DNA from: UBA1563 sp041667115
GTDB lineage: Bacteria > Bacteroidota > Ignavibacteria > Ignavibacteriales > Ignavibacteriaceae
Length of the DNA stretch: 5,162 nucleotides
Assembly: GCA_041667115.1 (NCBI GenBank)
Contig: JBAYFO010000106.1
Span: forward strand, 1-5,162
Reading direction: 5' to 3'
The notes below the pieces were generated by a model. The model did no database searches. It worked only from the letters and a program-made list of their open reading frames with translations, and was not told where the DNA came from. Positions 1 through 5,162 of the stretch are shown here, piece by piece (within the stretch, counting starts at the first letter, position 1; each line of letters begins with the position of its first letter). The position numbers and the translations under genes were made by a program.

Positions 1-1
1 C

Positions 2-547
2 GATTGGAGAGGATTCGGGGAAAGTGATAATTGGCCGACTGAACGAAACTATTTATCCTATTCTGAGTTCCTTTTAGATTATGATGCGGCAGTGGATTAT
101 GTTAAAAGTAGAAATGAAGTTGACACATCAAAAATAGGAGTATTTGGTTTTTCAACGGGGGCATATTTATCTTTTGCAATTGCCGCAAAACGAAATGATA
201 TTTCTGCATTCGCCGGACGAGCATTAATGACAAGTTTTAATGATATACTTCCTATTTTAAAAATATTAACACCTGATAGAAATTTAATTGCACCTCCAAA
301 TTATCCATCAGAATTAGAGCCAATTAATGCTGCCGAGAATATAAATATTCCGGTTTTTTTAGTTGTTGGGGAAAAAGATAACAGAACTCCAATTTGGATG
401 TCGGAAAAAATTAAATCCAAGATCAAAAGTTATTGTGAGTTATGGGCGGTTCCCGGCGCGGAACATGGTGGAGCCAATAGTCCTGAATGGGCAGCAACTG
501 AAGAATTTTTTAATAGGCTATCATGGTTTTTTAAACAACATCTTTAA
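2..547 (+). CDS. Alpha/beta hydrolase, C-terminal part (5' end outside window)
   Basis: The reading frame is open from the left edge, and 181 residues are visible. It begins with D-W-R-G-F-G-E-S, the D-x-R-G-x-G-x-S turn that precedes the nucleophile region in many alpha/beta hydrolases. The nucleophile elbow G-F-S-T-G has its Ser at visible residue 51. The likely acid is Asp126 in V-V-G-E-K-D-N-R-T-P, and the base is His155 in G-A-E-H-G-G. The Ser-Asp-His triad is therefore complete and the C-terminus looks intact. The GTG at 92 lies inside the conserved fold and is not a start. The family covers esterases, peptidases and dienelactone-hydrolase-like enzymes, so the substrate cannot be named. 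The N-terminal strands and any signal peptide are not visible. It is probably not co-transcribed with the next gene, which lies 168 bases downstream behind its own promoter candidate. Confidence 0.9.
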   Translation, partial: DWRGFGESDNWPTERNYLSYSEFLLDYDAAVDYVKSRNEVDTSKIGVFGFSTGAYLSFAIAAKRNDISAFAGRALMTSFNDILPILKILTPDRNLIAPPNYPSELEPINAAENINIPVFLVVGEKDNRTPIWMSEKIKSKIKSYCELWAVPGAEHGGANSPEWAATEEFFNRLSWFFKQHL

Positions 548-626
548 GGTTAATATCTAACTATTGTAATACATCAACGCTGGAAAGATGATTAAAAAAA
601 GACAGGAAATCCTCGCTGGCGGCTGA

Positions 627-656
627 TTGACAATGTTGTTAAATAAATAATAAAAT
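627..656 (+). promoter_or_regulatory. Sigma70-like promoter candidate for the metallo-hydrolase gene
   Basis: A perfect TTGACA (627-632) is followed after 18 bases by TAAAAT (651-656), five of six matches to TATAAT. It lies 60 bases upstream of the ATG at 716. A second, poorer pair is TTGACT (662-667) with TAATTT (685-690). Bacteroidota often use a different consensus (TTTG and TAnnTTTG), so the call depends on the lineage. The rest of the spacer between 548 and 715 shows no gene. Confidence 0.4.
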
Positions 657-665
657 TGGGATTGA

Positions 666-698
666 CTGAAAAAATTATACGACGTAATTTTATTTCAG
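666..698 (+). repeat. Imperfect inverted repeat in the leader of the metallo-hydrolase gene
   Basis: CTGAA-AAAATTA (666-677) pairs with TAATTTT (685-691) and, after a two-base bulge, TTCAG (694-698). That gives 12 paired bases around a 7-base loop, TACGACG. It ends just before the AAGGAG ribosome binding site (703-708). It could be an operator or a leader hairpin. The stem is almost all A/T, so chance occurrence in AT-rich DNA is possible. Confidence 0.4.
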
Positions 699-715
699 AA
701 ATAAGGAGATAACAG

Positions 716-1447
716 ATGAGAAACCTATTCACATTAATAGTCATTTTGTTTTCGGTTTATAATTTAAAAGCACAGAATAATTTTCAAACCGATGTAATAA
801 AAACATCTTCCGGTGATCTTAAGATTACTTTTATTGGGCATGCTTCGTTGATATTCGAATTCGGTAAACTAATCATTCATATTGATCCGGTTGGGATGTA
901 TGCCGATTATTCCAAATTGCCGAAGGCTGATTTAATTCTTATTACCCATCAACATCCGGATCATCTTGATTCTAAAGCGATTGAGCTGATAAAGAAAAAG
1001 GATACAAAATTATTCTGTAATAAAGCCTCACTTCCGGCGGCGGTAGGTGGTTCGGTTTTAACGAACGGTGATACAATTTCATTCGATGGAATTAAAATTT
1101 CAGCGGTGCCTGCTTATAACATTGTTAACAAAAGAGAAAACGGAGAAGCTTTTCATCCTAAAGGAATGGGGAACGGTTATGTACTTACGTTTGCAAACGT
1201 GAAAGTTTATATAGCAGGGGACACTGAAAATATTCCGGAGATGAAAAATCTTAAAGAAATTGATATCGCTTTTCTACCGATGAATTTGCCTTACACTATG
1301 ACTCCCGCAATGGTTGCTGACGCTGTTAAAATGTTTAATCCGAAAATCCTTTATCCATATCACACCGGAAATACATATGTAAATGAGTTGGTAGAACTTT
1401 TAAAAGACAAGAAAGATTGTGAAGTAAGAATTAGAAAGATGAATTAG
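716..1447 (+). CDS. Exported MBL-fold metal-dependent hydrolase (UlaG/UPF0173-like)
   Basis: The protein has 243 residues. Residues 1-19 form a signal peptide: R3 near the start, a hydrophobic stretch at about 4-15, and a probable cleavage site L-K-A|Q after Ala19. It lacks a lipobox cysteine, so the mature enzyme is expected in the periplasm or outside the cell. The metal-binding motif H-x-H-x-D-H is at 78-83 (H78, H80, D82, H83). Further ligand candidates are D169 in A-G-D-T and H216 in Y-P-Y-H-T-G; H147 in a H-P-x-G-x-G-x-G-Y segment is typical of this subgroup. Length matches the compact UlaG/UPF0173-like branch of metallo-beta-lactamase-fold hydrolases, which act on lactones, phosphoesters and other esters. 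The substrate is unknown. AAGGAG at 703-708 sits 7 bases before the ATG and supports the start. It converges on the deoxyhypusine-synthase-like gene. Confidence 0.9.
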   Translation: MRNLFTLIVILFSVYNLKAQNNFQTDVIKTSSGDLKITFIGHASLIFEFGKLIIHIDPVGMYADYSKLPKADLILITHQHPDHLDSKAIELIKKKDTKLFCNKASLPAAVGGSVLTNGDTISFDGIKISAVPAYNIVNKRENGEAFHPKGMGNGYVLTFANVKVYIAGDTENIPEMKNLKEIDIAFLPMNLPYTMTPAMVADAVKMFNPKILYPYHTGNTYVNELVELLKDKKDCEVRIRKMN

Positions 1448-1496
1448 AATTGTTGTGGTGTGGGTTGGATCTAAATTTTTTTTTGCTGAAATAATT

Positions 1497-1529
1497 AATC
1501 CTCCAAGGTATTTAAGACCTTGGAGGATT
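1497..1529. terminator. Bidirectional intrinsic terminator hairpin between convergent genes
   Basis: A perfect 13-bp inverted repeat has arms at 1497-1509 and 1517-1529 around the 7-base loop ATTTAAG. The arm core CCTCCAAGGT is GC-rich compared with its surroundings. It lies between the stop of the plus-strand gene (1447) and the stop of the minus-strand gene (1543). Both exits have only short T-rich tracts (ATTTGGTT on plus, ATTAATTATTT on minus), so termination may be weaker than at a canonical site. A run of nine T at 1476-1484 has no stem before it. Confidence 0.75.
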
Positions 1530-1542
1530 TGGTTATCAAAGC

Positions 1543-2586
1543 TTAAACCGTGGCCGTTTCAACAGCAAAAAGTTTTGTAAACTCTTTACCGCCTCTCTTT
1601 TCCCAATTCTTTTTGTGGTATCCATATCCGGCAATAAGTGGCATTGCAAGTGTAGCTTCTGCATAAACCATCTGTTCGTAAGTTGTTTCCACTTTTCCCC
1701 ATGAGCTTGCTTCTTTCAAAGTAGAGCCGGAAAGTCCGCCGTCTCGTTCATCAGCAACAGTAATTTGAACTGCGTATTTGTGCATAGGCACATCTTCTTT
1801 TAAAAGGTCAGCGGCAACAACAATATCCTGTGTAAAGTTTTTTGGAACACCGCCGCCGATCATAAAGATGCCGGTGTCTTTGCTCGCTAATTTGATTTTT
1901 GTTAGTTCAAGAAAATCTTTTGCGGAATCGAGAGATACATGTTTGTCGGGATTCTGTGTCTGATGCATTACAAATCCAAAACCGGCGGAGCAATCGGAAA
2001 AAGCCGGGACAAAAATCGGGACATTCTTTTTATATGCGGCGTAAATAACGGAATCATCAACTTTGGGACCGCCGTTGTTATCTAAATATTTTCCGAATTC
2101 ATAAAGTAATTCGCGTGATGAATAAGGACGCGGTTCTAAACTATCGAAAATCTTTCCGGTTGTTTCATCACAGATGCGGAGTTCTTCTTCATCAATGTAC
2201 GTGTCATAAATTCTGTCGATCATCAAATCGCGGAGTTCGTTATCATCGCTTGCAGGTGTTCCGAGATAATGTTTAAAGCCAAGCGCTTCAAAAAAATCCT
2301 GGTCAACCATAACTGCGCCCGTAGAAACAATGGCGTCAACCATGTTGTTCATAATCATATCGTACACAATTTTCTTTAAGCCTGCGCTGAACAAGCTTCC
2401 GGCAAGAGTAAGAATTACGGTACATTCTTTGTCGTTCAACATCATATCATAAATCTTTGATGCACGGTAAAGGTTTCTTGATTGAAAAGCCATGCTCTCC
2501 ATTGCATTAACCAGCGGAACAACGTTGTGTTGTTTCATATCAAAATGCTGGATCGTCTTTTTTAAGTAATCGGTTTTTTTGTTCAT
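1543..2586 (-). CDS. Deoxyhypusine-synthase-like protein, probable polyamine (homospermidine) synthase
   Basis: The 347-residue protein belongs to the deoxyhypusine synthase family, NAD-dependent enzymes that move an aminobutyl group from spermidine onto an acceptor through a lysine imine. Visible family segments are G-S-L-F-S-A-G (63-69), V-S-T-G-A (87-91), F-V-P-A-F-S-D (192-198), G-G-G-V-P-K-N-F (244-251), D-G-G-L-S-G-S (282-288) and S-W-G-K (295-298). Lys298 aligns by motif with the catalytic lysine of eukaryotic enzymes. The His-His that follows G-G-G-x-x-K in the human enzyme is Asn250-Phe251 here. Because bacteria have no eIF5A, a free amine acceptor such as putrescine, giving homospermidine, is more likely. 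The ATG at 2586 is chosen because GAGG lies 7 bases upstream; an in-frame TTG at 2622 has no ribosome binding site. It is last in a probable three-gene operon, 59 bases after the acetyltransferase. Confidence 0.9.
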   Translation of the reverse strand: MNKKTDYLKKTIQHFDMKQHNVVPLVNAMESMAFQSRNLYRASKIYDMMLNDKECTVILTLAGSLFSAGLKKIVYDMIMNNMVDAIVSTGAVMVDQDFFEALGFKHYLGTPASDDNELRDLMIDRIYDTYIDEEELRICDETTGKIFDSLEPRPYSSRELLYEFGKYLDNNGGPKVDDSVIYAAYKKNVPIFVPAFSDCSAGFGFVMHQTQNPDKHVSLDSAKDFLELTKIKLASKDTGIFMIGGGVPKNFTQDIVVAADLLKEDVPMHKYAVQITVADERDGGLSGSTLKEASSWGKVETTYEQMVYAEATLAMPLIAGYGYHKKNWEKRGGKEFTKLFAVETATV

Positions 2587-2645
2587 CTTTTTTCCTCGTG
2601 AAATTAAATTTTTGGTTTGCAAAGATACGGCAAAAAAAGAAGATT

Positions 2646-3155
2646 TTATAGAAGGATTTTTCTTCCGATAAGATGCTGAACTTCGGTTTTGCCCATCCTA
2701 AACGGAAGTTCTTCGACGAATTCAAATCCAATTTTTTCATACCATCCGAGAGCGTTGGTATTATTATCCATTACGCCGATCCAAATTTCGGAAAATCCTT
2801 TTTCTTTGGCGGTTGCAAAAGCGATCTCCATGAATTGCTTTCCGATTTTTAATTTTTGAAATTCCGGCAGAACGTAAATGGATGAAAGATAAAACCTCTT
2901 TTCCGCTTCATCGATCGACAGTTTTAACCAGCCGACTGCCATTCCATCAACTTCTGCAACAAAACAAAATGCGTTTTTGTTGTTGAAAAGTTCTTCTAAC
3001 TTTTTCGTGTTGTAAGTTTGGTTTAGGTAAAAAGTTAAATCTTCTTTCGGGATGAAAGAAGAATAAGCTTTGTCCCATGACACTTGCAAAATTTTATAAA
3101 CTTGTGCAAAGTCGTTTTTGTCCCATGATCTAAAAACCGGTTTTTGTTCATTCAT
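2646..3155 (-). CDS. GNAT-family N-acetyltransferase, PaiA-like
   Basis: The protein has 169 residues and a full GNAT fold. The core strand S-S-I-Y-V-L-P (91-97) leads into the acetyl-CoA pyrophosphate loop Q-K-L-K-I-G-K (100-106), the Q-x-x-x-x-G form. The later strand I-W-I-G-V (114-118) is followed by N-x-N-A and W-Y-E-K-I-G-F (128-134), then F-R-M-G near the C-terminus. The combination W-x-G-V, N-x-N-A, Y-x-K-x-G-F and F-x-M-G recalls Bacillus PaiA, a spermidine/spermine N-acetyltransferase; this comparison is from memory. A protein N-terminal or small-amine acetyltransferase remains possible. The ATG at 3155 is preferred because AGAGG (3161-3165) lies 5 bases upstream and leaves an 8-base gap after the epimerase gene. 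The upstream ATG at 3206 would overlap that gene by 43 bases. Confidence 0.88.
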   Translation of the reverse strand: MNEQKPVFRSWDKNDFAQVYKILQVSWDKAYSSFIPKEDLTFYLNQTYNTKKLEELFNNKNAFCFVAEVDGMAVGWLKLSIDEAEKRFYLSSIYVLPEFQKLKIGKQFMEIAFATAKEKGFSEIWIGVMDNNTNALGWYEKIGFEFVEELPFRMGKTEVQHLIGRKILL

Positions 3156-3163
3156 AACAACCT

Positions 3164-4201
3164 CTAAAAAAATAACTTTGCAATACGAAGGATACCTTGT
3201 TTCCATCTCACGCGGTGCGAGATTCCGCTTGCCGCTTGAATCTTATCCACGTTTTCCAAGTACCATTTAAAGTTGCGGAGAAGCGCGTCTTTATTGGAGA
3301 ATTTCGGTTTGTAACCTAGAATTTTTTCTGCTTTTTCAATTGATACAAACGAATCCTTAGAAGCAGTTTCGTAAACCCATTTATAGAGAGGAGATAATTT
3401 TAACGCTTCTAAAAATCTGAGAAATAAGATGATCGGCTTTTCCGGCAGCCCGGTGATTTTCTTTCCAAAGCCGGCGTAATCTAAAACTGCTTGATAATCT
3501 TCTTTCATCGTGGTGAATTCTTTCGCGCCGATGTTAAAAGTATCATTCACAATTTTTTCGTCAAGCGTTGCGCAAAGATGAATTGCTTCGCACAGATCTT
3601 CAACATCAAGCAGTTGGTAGCGGTTGTTACCGTTCCCTATCATGGGAAAACCTTTACCGTCTTTAGCCCAATCGTAGAGCAGGTCAAACACACCAAGCCT
3701 TTCCGGGCCAATAAAAGACTTCGGGCGGAGAATAGGAACGCACATTCCCTGCTTTCTGAATTTTAAACATTCTTCTTCGGCGAGAATTTTTGCTTTGCCG
3801 TATGGACCAACGCCGTCAAGTTTATCATTTTCAAATAAAGGATGATGATCGGGAATTCCATAAACCGCCGTGGATGAAATATGGATAAATCTTTTTACTC
3901 CTGCCGCAATAGAAGCTTCAAGTAAATTTTTTGTCCCGTCAATATCTGTTGAAAAAATATCTTCTTCTGAATAGAGGGGAAGTGCTGCGGCAGTATGCAC
4001 CACTATATCAATTTGGGTAACGGCTTCTTTTACCGTGTTCTTGTTCCTGATGTCTCCTGTAATGATTTTAATTTTATTCTGTACATCGGTATAATTAAAA
4101 TCAACAATATCAAGCGAGGTTACCTCATGGTTGTTATTTAGTAAATAGCGGACTAAATTAATGCCGAGAAATCCGGCTCCACCTGTAATTAAAAATCGCA
4201 T
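3164..4201 (-). CDS. NAD-dependent epimerase/dehydratase (extended SDR)
   Basis: The 345-residue protein has an N-terminal Rossmann motif G-G-A-G-F-L-G (7-13). Asp31 at the end of the second strand favours NAD over NADP. G-D-I (49-51) contacts adenine in this family. The catalytic set is S109/S110/T111 in I-S-S-T-A-V-Y-G with Tyr134 and Lys138 in Y-G-K-A-K. L-R-P (158-160) and L-L-D-V-E-D-L (197-203) are typical of extended SDRs. The substrate domain resembles nucleotide-sugar epimerases and 3-beta-hydroxysteroid-dehydrogenase-like members, and no substrate can be assigned. The C-terminus (about 322-345) ends in a basic and hydrophobic segment, possibly an amphipathic membrane-touching helix. 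AAGGAA at 4210-4215, 8 bases before the ATG, supports the start. It is the first gene of the minus-strand cluster; no sugar-biosynthesis neighbours are visible. Confidence 0.92.
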   Translation of the reverse strand: MRFLITGGAGFLGINLVRYLLNNNHEVTSLDIVDFNYTDVQNKIKIITGDIRNKNTVKEAVTQIDIVVHTAAALPLYSEEDIFSTDIDGTKNLLEASIAAGVKRFIHISSTAVYGIPDHHPLFENDKLDGVGPYGKAKILAEEECLKFRKQGMCVPILRPKSFIGPERLGVFDLLYDWAKDGKGFPMIGNGNNRYQLLDVEDLCEAIHLCATLDEKIVNDTFNIGAKEFTTMKEDYQAVLDYAGFGKKITGLPEKPIILFLRFLEALKLSPLYKWVYETASKDSFVSIEKAEKILGYKPKFSNKDALLRNFKWYLENVDKIQAASGISHRVRWKQGILRIAKLFF

Positions 4202-4282
4202 TAAAACAGTTCCTTATAAAGTGAACGAAATTCAAGATTAAAATTACTATTTTTGGAACGCTAAGAAAAGAAATGAATTAAG
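4202..4282. promoter_or_regulatory. Divergent intergenic region with promoters for both flanking genes
   Basis: These 81 bases separate the minus-strand operon from the plus-strand membrane-protein gene, so both promoters should lie here. On plus, TATTTTTG at 4248-4255 fits the Bacteroidota-type TAnnTTTG box, but no TTTG box is present at the right distance upstream. On minus, TTTAAT (4237-4242 on the plus strand) is five of six to TATAAT, without a convincing -35. Position is the main evidence. Confidence 0.4.
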
Positions 4283-5008
4283 TTGGAAAAAATAGATAAT
4301 AATAGAGTTGTAGCAGATAATTTTCTGGTAGGATTTGGAATTTCAATGGGGTTCCACATCTTCTTATTGTTTGTGGCACTTGTTTTAAGGAGCGGGGTTC
4401 TTATTTCAAGGAACGGGTTGCAAAAATCTTTCAATACAAAAATGCAGTTTTTATATGAAGATAATTTCTCCAACTCATCAACCCCGAACATAAACCCCGG
4501 AATTGCACAAAAAAACAAACTTGATCCTAAAAGCATTATTCCTGTTGCGGTTTCTGCATCAGCCATAGCATCTTCTCCATTTTCAAATGCCGATACAACT
4601 TCGTTAACCCAATATTATTCGGAAAATTCGTTAAACGTAAATTTGAAATTTCCTGTCGGTTGGACGTACATCGACCAAAATGTAAAAAAGAAGTTGGACG
4701 GAATAACTTTTTATGGTGACCCGCAGATTTATAATCCACCTCCTTACGTTCACCTTGAGGTAGTTGAAAAATATTTGTTTAATCCATCACGCTATACCGA
4801 GAAAGCGGAAAATTCCAACTATGAATATTTCTACAACCCTCCGGAGGAACTTGAAGGAACATTCACGCAGACAATTTACATAAAAACCGATATTGATGAA
4901 GATTTTATTATAAAGCTGATTGTGAAGGGGAAAGAGCCTTTTTATCGTTTTTTGCCCTCTTTTTGGGGAATTGTGCAATCTTTTAATTTTGGCAACTCAA
5001 TTTTTTAG
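4283..5008 (+). CDS. Single-pass membrane protein: TonB-like anchor and PsbP/Mog1-like periplasmic domain
   Basis: The protein has 241 residues and I cannot place it in a named family. A short cytoplasmic N-terminus is followed by one transmembrane helix at about 14-35, with Arg36 after it. The helix contains S21-M-G-F-H25, the S-x-x-x-H pattern of the TonB membrane helix that couples to ExbB/ExbD. Residues 42-115 are a Ser/Asn/Ala-rich linker, not the usual Pro-rich TonB spacer. Residues 116-241 begin L-K-F-P-V-G-W and end with a hydrophobic G-I-V-Q-S-F, a layout seen in PsbP/Mog1-like alpha/beta domains. No classical TonB C-terminal domain is recognisable. The frame is closed by TGA at 4274, so the start is TTG 4283 or ATG 4346. 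TTG is preferred because it keeps the whole helix, but its ribosome binding site is poor. The gene stands alone in its orientation. Confidence 0.8.
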   Translation: MEKIDNNRVVADNFLVGFGISMGFHIFLLFVALVLRSGVLISRNGLQKSFNTKMQFLYEDNFSNSSTPNINPGIAQKNKLDPKSIIPVAVSASAIASSPFSNADTTSLTQYYSENSLNVNLKFPVGWTYIDQNVKKKLDGITFYGDPQIYNPPPYVHLEVVEKYLFNPSRYTEKAENSNYEYFYNPPEELEGTFTQTIYIKTDIDEDFIIKLIVKGKEPFYRFLPSFWGIVQSFNFGNSIF

Positions 5009-5017
5009 TAAATCCCA

Positions 5018-5035
5018 AATATTATTCGTAATATT
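5018..5035 (+). repeat. Small hairpin with TTCG loop after the membrane-protein gene
   Basis: AATATTA (5018-5024) and TAATATT (5029-5035) form a perfect 7-bp stem around a TTCG loop, 10 bases after the stop codon. The stem is all A/T and no T-run follows, so it is a poor intrinsic terminator. It may protect the 3' end of the transcript or be chance. Confidence 0.35.
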
Positions 5036-5049
5036 ACCGTTCAAAATAA

Positions 5050-5093
5050 TTGACTTTTTAGTCTTGGAAGTTTATTTTTAAAGCCTTTATAAA
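5050..5093 (+). promoter_or_regulatory. Promoter candidates for the gene starting at 5124
   Basis: Two overlapping sigma70-like pairs are visible: TTGACT (5050-5055) with TATTTT (5073-5078) at 17 bases, and TTGGAA (5064-5069) with TATAAA (5088-5093) at 18 bases. Both would give a short leader to the GTG at 5124. Neither is perfect, and in AT-rich DNA such matches are common. Confidence 0.35.
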
Positions 5094-5095
5094 AA

Positions 5096-5121
5096 CGAAT
5101 TTAAAAATTCGGAGGAATTTT
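5096..5121 (+). promoter_or_regulatory. Strong ribosome binding site within two competing small hairpins
   Basis: GGAGGA (5111-5116) lies 7 bases before the GTG at 5124 and fixes that start. Two mutually exclusive stems share AATTC at 5106-5110. One is CGAATT (5096-5101) with AATTCG (5106-5111). The other is AAAATTC (5104-5110) with GAATTTT (5115-5121), which puts GGAG in a 4-base loop. Both stems are weak, so a regulatory role is only a possibility. Confidence 0.4.
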
Positions 5122-5123
5122 AC

Positions 5124-5162
5124 GTGAAACAAGAAAAATTGACCAGATTTATTAAACCGGAA
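5124..5162 (+). CDS. Start of a gene running off the window; possibly ribosomal protein L13
   Basis: Thirteen codons are visible from GTG: M-K-Q-E-K-L-T-R-F-I-K-P-E. The GGAGGA ribosome binding site 7 bases upstream, and promoter candidates in the preceding spacer, support a real and well translated gene. The T-x-F-x-K-P-E pattern recalls the N-terminus of ribosomal protein L13, which in E. coli begins M-K-T-F-T-A-K-P-E. If so, a conserved W-Y-x-x-D-A should follow just beyond the edge and rpsI should lie downstream. Thirteen residues are too few to be sure, so no symbol is given. Confidence 0.6.
   Translation, partial: MKQEKLTRFIKPE

Noticed and set aside
92..547. GTG at 92 as the start of the alpha/beta hydrolase
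   Set aside because: The frame is open to the left edge and the upstream codons encode the conserved D-x-R-G-x-G-x-S turn, so the gene starts outside the window.
1476..1484. Run of nine T as an intrinsic terminator for the metallo-hydrolase gene
   Set aside because: No stem precedes it; the perfect hairpin at 1497-1529 is the better candidate.
2587..2622. TTG at 2622 as the start of the deoxyhypusine-synthase-like gene
   Set aside because: No ribosome binding site precedes it, while the ATG at 2586 has GAGG 7 bases upstream.
3156..3206. ATG at 3206 as the start of the acetyltransferase
   Set aside because: It would overlap the epimerase gene by 43 bases and add 17 residues outside the GNAT fold; the ATG at 3155 has a better ribosome binding site and spacing.
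3491..3766. Plus-strand open frame of about 90 codons inside the epimerase gene
   Set aside because: It is antisense to conserved epimerase sequence and has no family signature.
4261..4566. Minus-strand open frame of about 100 codons opposite the membrane-protein gene
   Set aside because: It lies antisense to a gene with a clear transmembrane helix and domain, and its translation shows no recognisable family.
1..5162. CRISPR array, mobile element, toxin-antitoxin or phage-defence system
   Set aside because: No spaced direct repeats, transposase, integrase, nuclease or small paired-gene signatures were found; the genes are ordinary enzymes and one membrane protein.

Overview
The window is AT-rich and looks like chromosomal DNA from a Gram-negative bacterium of the Bacteroidota/Ignavibacteriota/Chlorobiota group. 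This is inferred from codon usage, a signal peptide ending in K-A-Q, AT-rich spacers and purine-rich ribosome binding sites; it was not tested by any search. I see no insertion sequence, phage gene, CRISPR array, tRNA or rRNA. Gene content is mostly housekeeping or accessory metabolism.

Layout. Positions 2-547 (+) hold the C-terminal part of an alpha/beta hydrolase whose start lies outside the window. A 168-base spacer follows, with a sigma70-like promoter candidate and an AT-rich inverted repeat. It leads to a secreted metallo-beta-lactamase-fold hydrolase (716-1447, +). A perfect 13-bp hairpin at 1497-1529 separates this gene from a convergent minus-strand cluster and probably ends transcription from both sides.

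The minus-strand cluster reads, in order of transcription: an extended-SDR NAD-dependent epimerase/dehydratase (4201-3164), a GNAT acetyltransferase resembling the polyamine acetyltransferase PaiA (3155-2646), and a deoxyhypusine-synthase-like protein (2586-1543). Spacing is 8 and 59 bases, so an operon is likely. Bacteria lack eIF5A, and characterised bacterial members of the last family make homospermidine or related polyamines. An acetyltransferase of PaiA type next to it suggests a small polyamine synthesis/modification unit. This is the most interesting reading of the window, but it is an inference.

An 81-base divergent spacer (4202-4282) leads to a plus-strand gene (4283-5008) that probably starts with TTG. 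It encodes a single-pass membrane protein with a TonB-like S-x-x-x-H transmembrane helix, a Ser/Asn-rich linker and a C-terminal domain reminiscent of the PsbP/Mog1 fold. After a 115-base spacer with promoter candidates and hairpins, a gene with a strong GGAGGA ribosome binding site starts at GTG 5124 and runs off the window. Its 13 visible residues weakly suggest ribosomal protein L13.

Start corrections: the deoxyhypusine-synthase-like gene is called from ATG 2586 rather than TTG 2622. The acetyltransferase is called from ATG 3155 rather than ATG 3206. The hydrolase at the left edge is open to the window edge, so GTG 92 is not its start.
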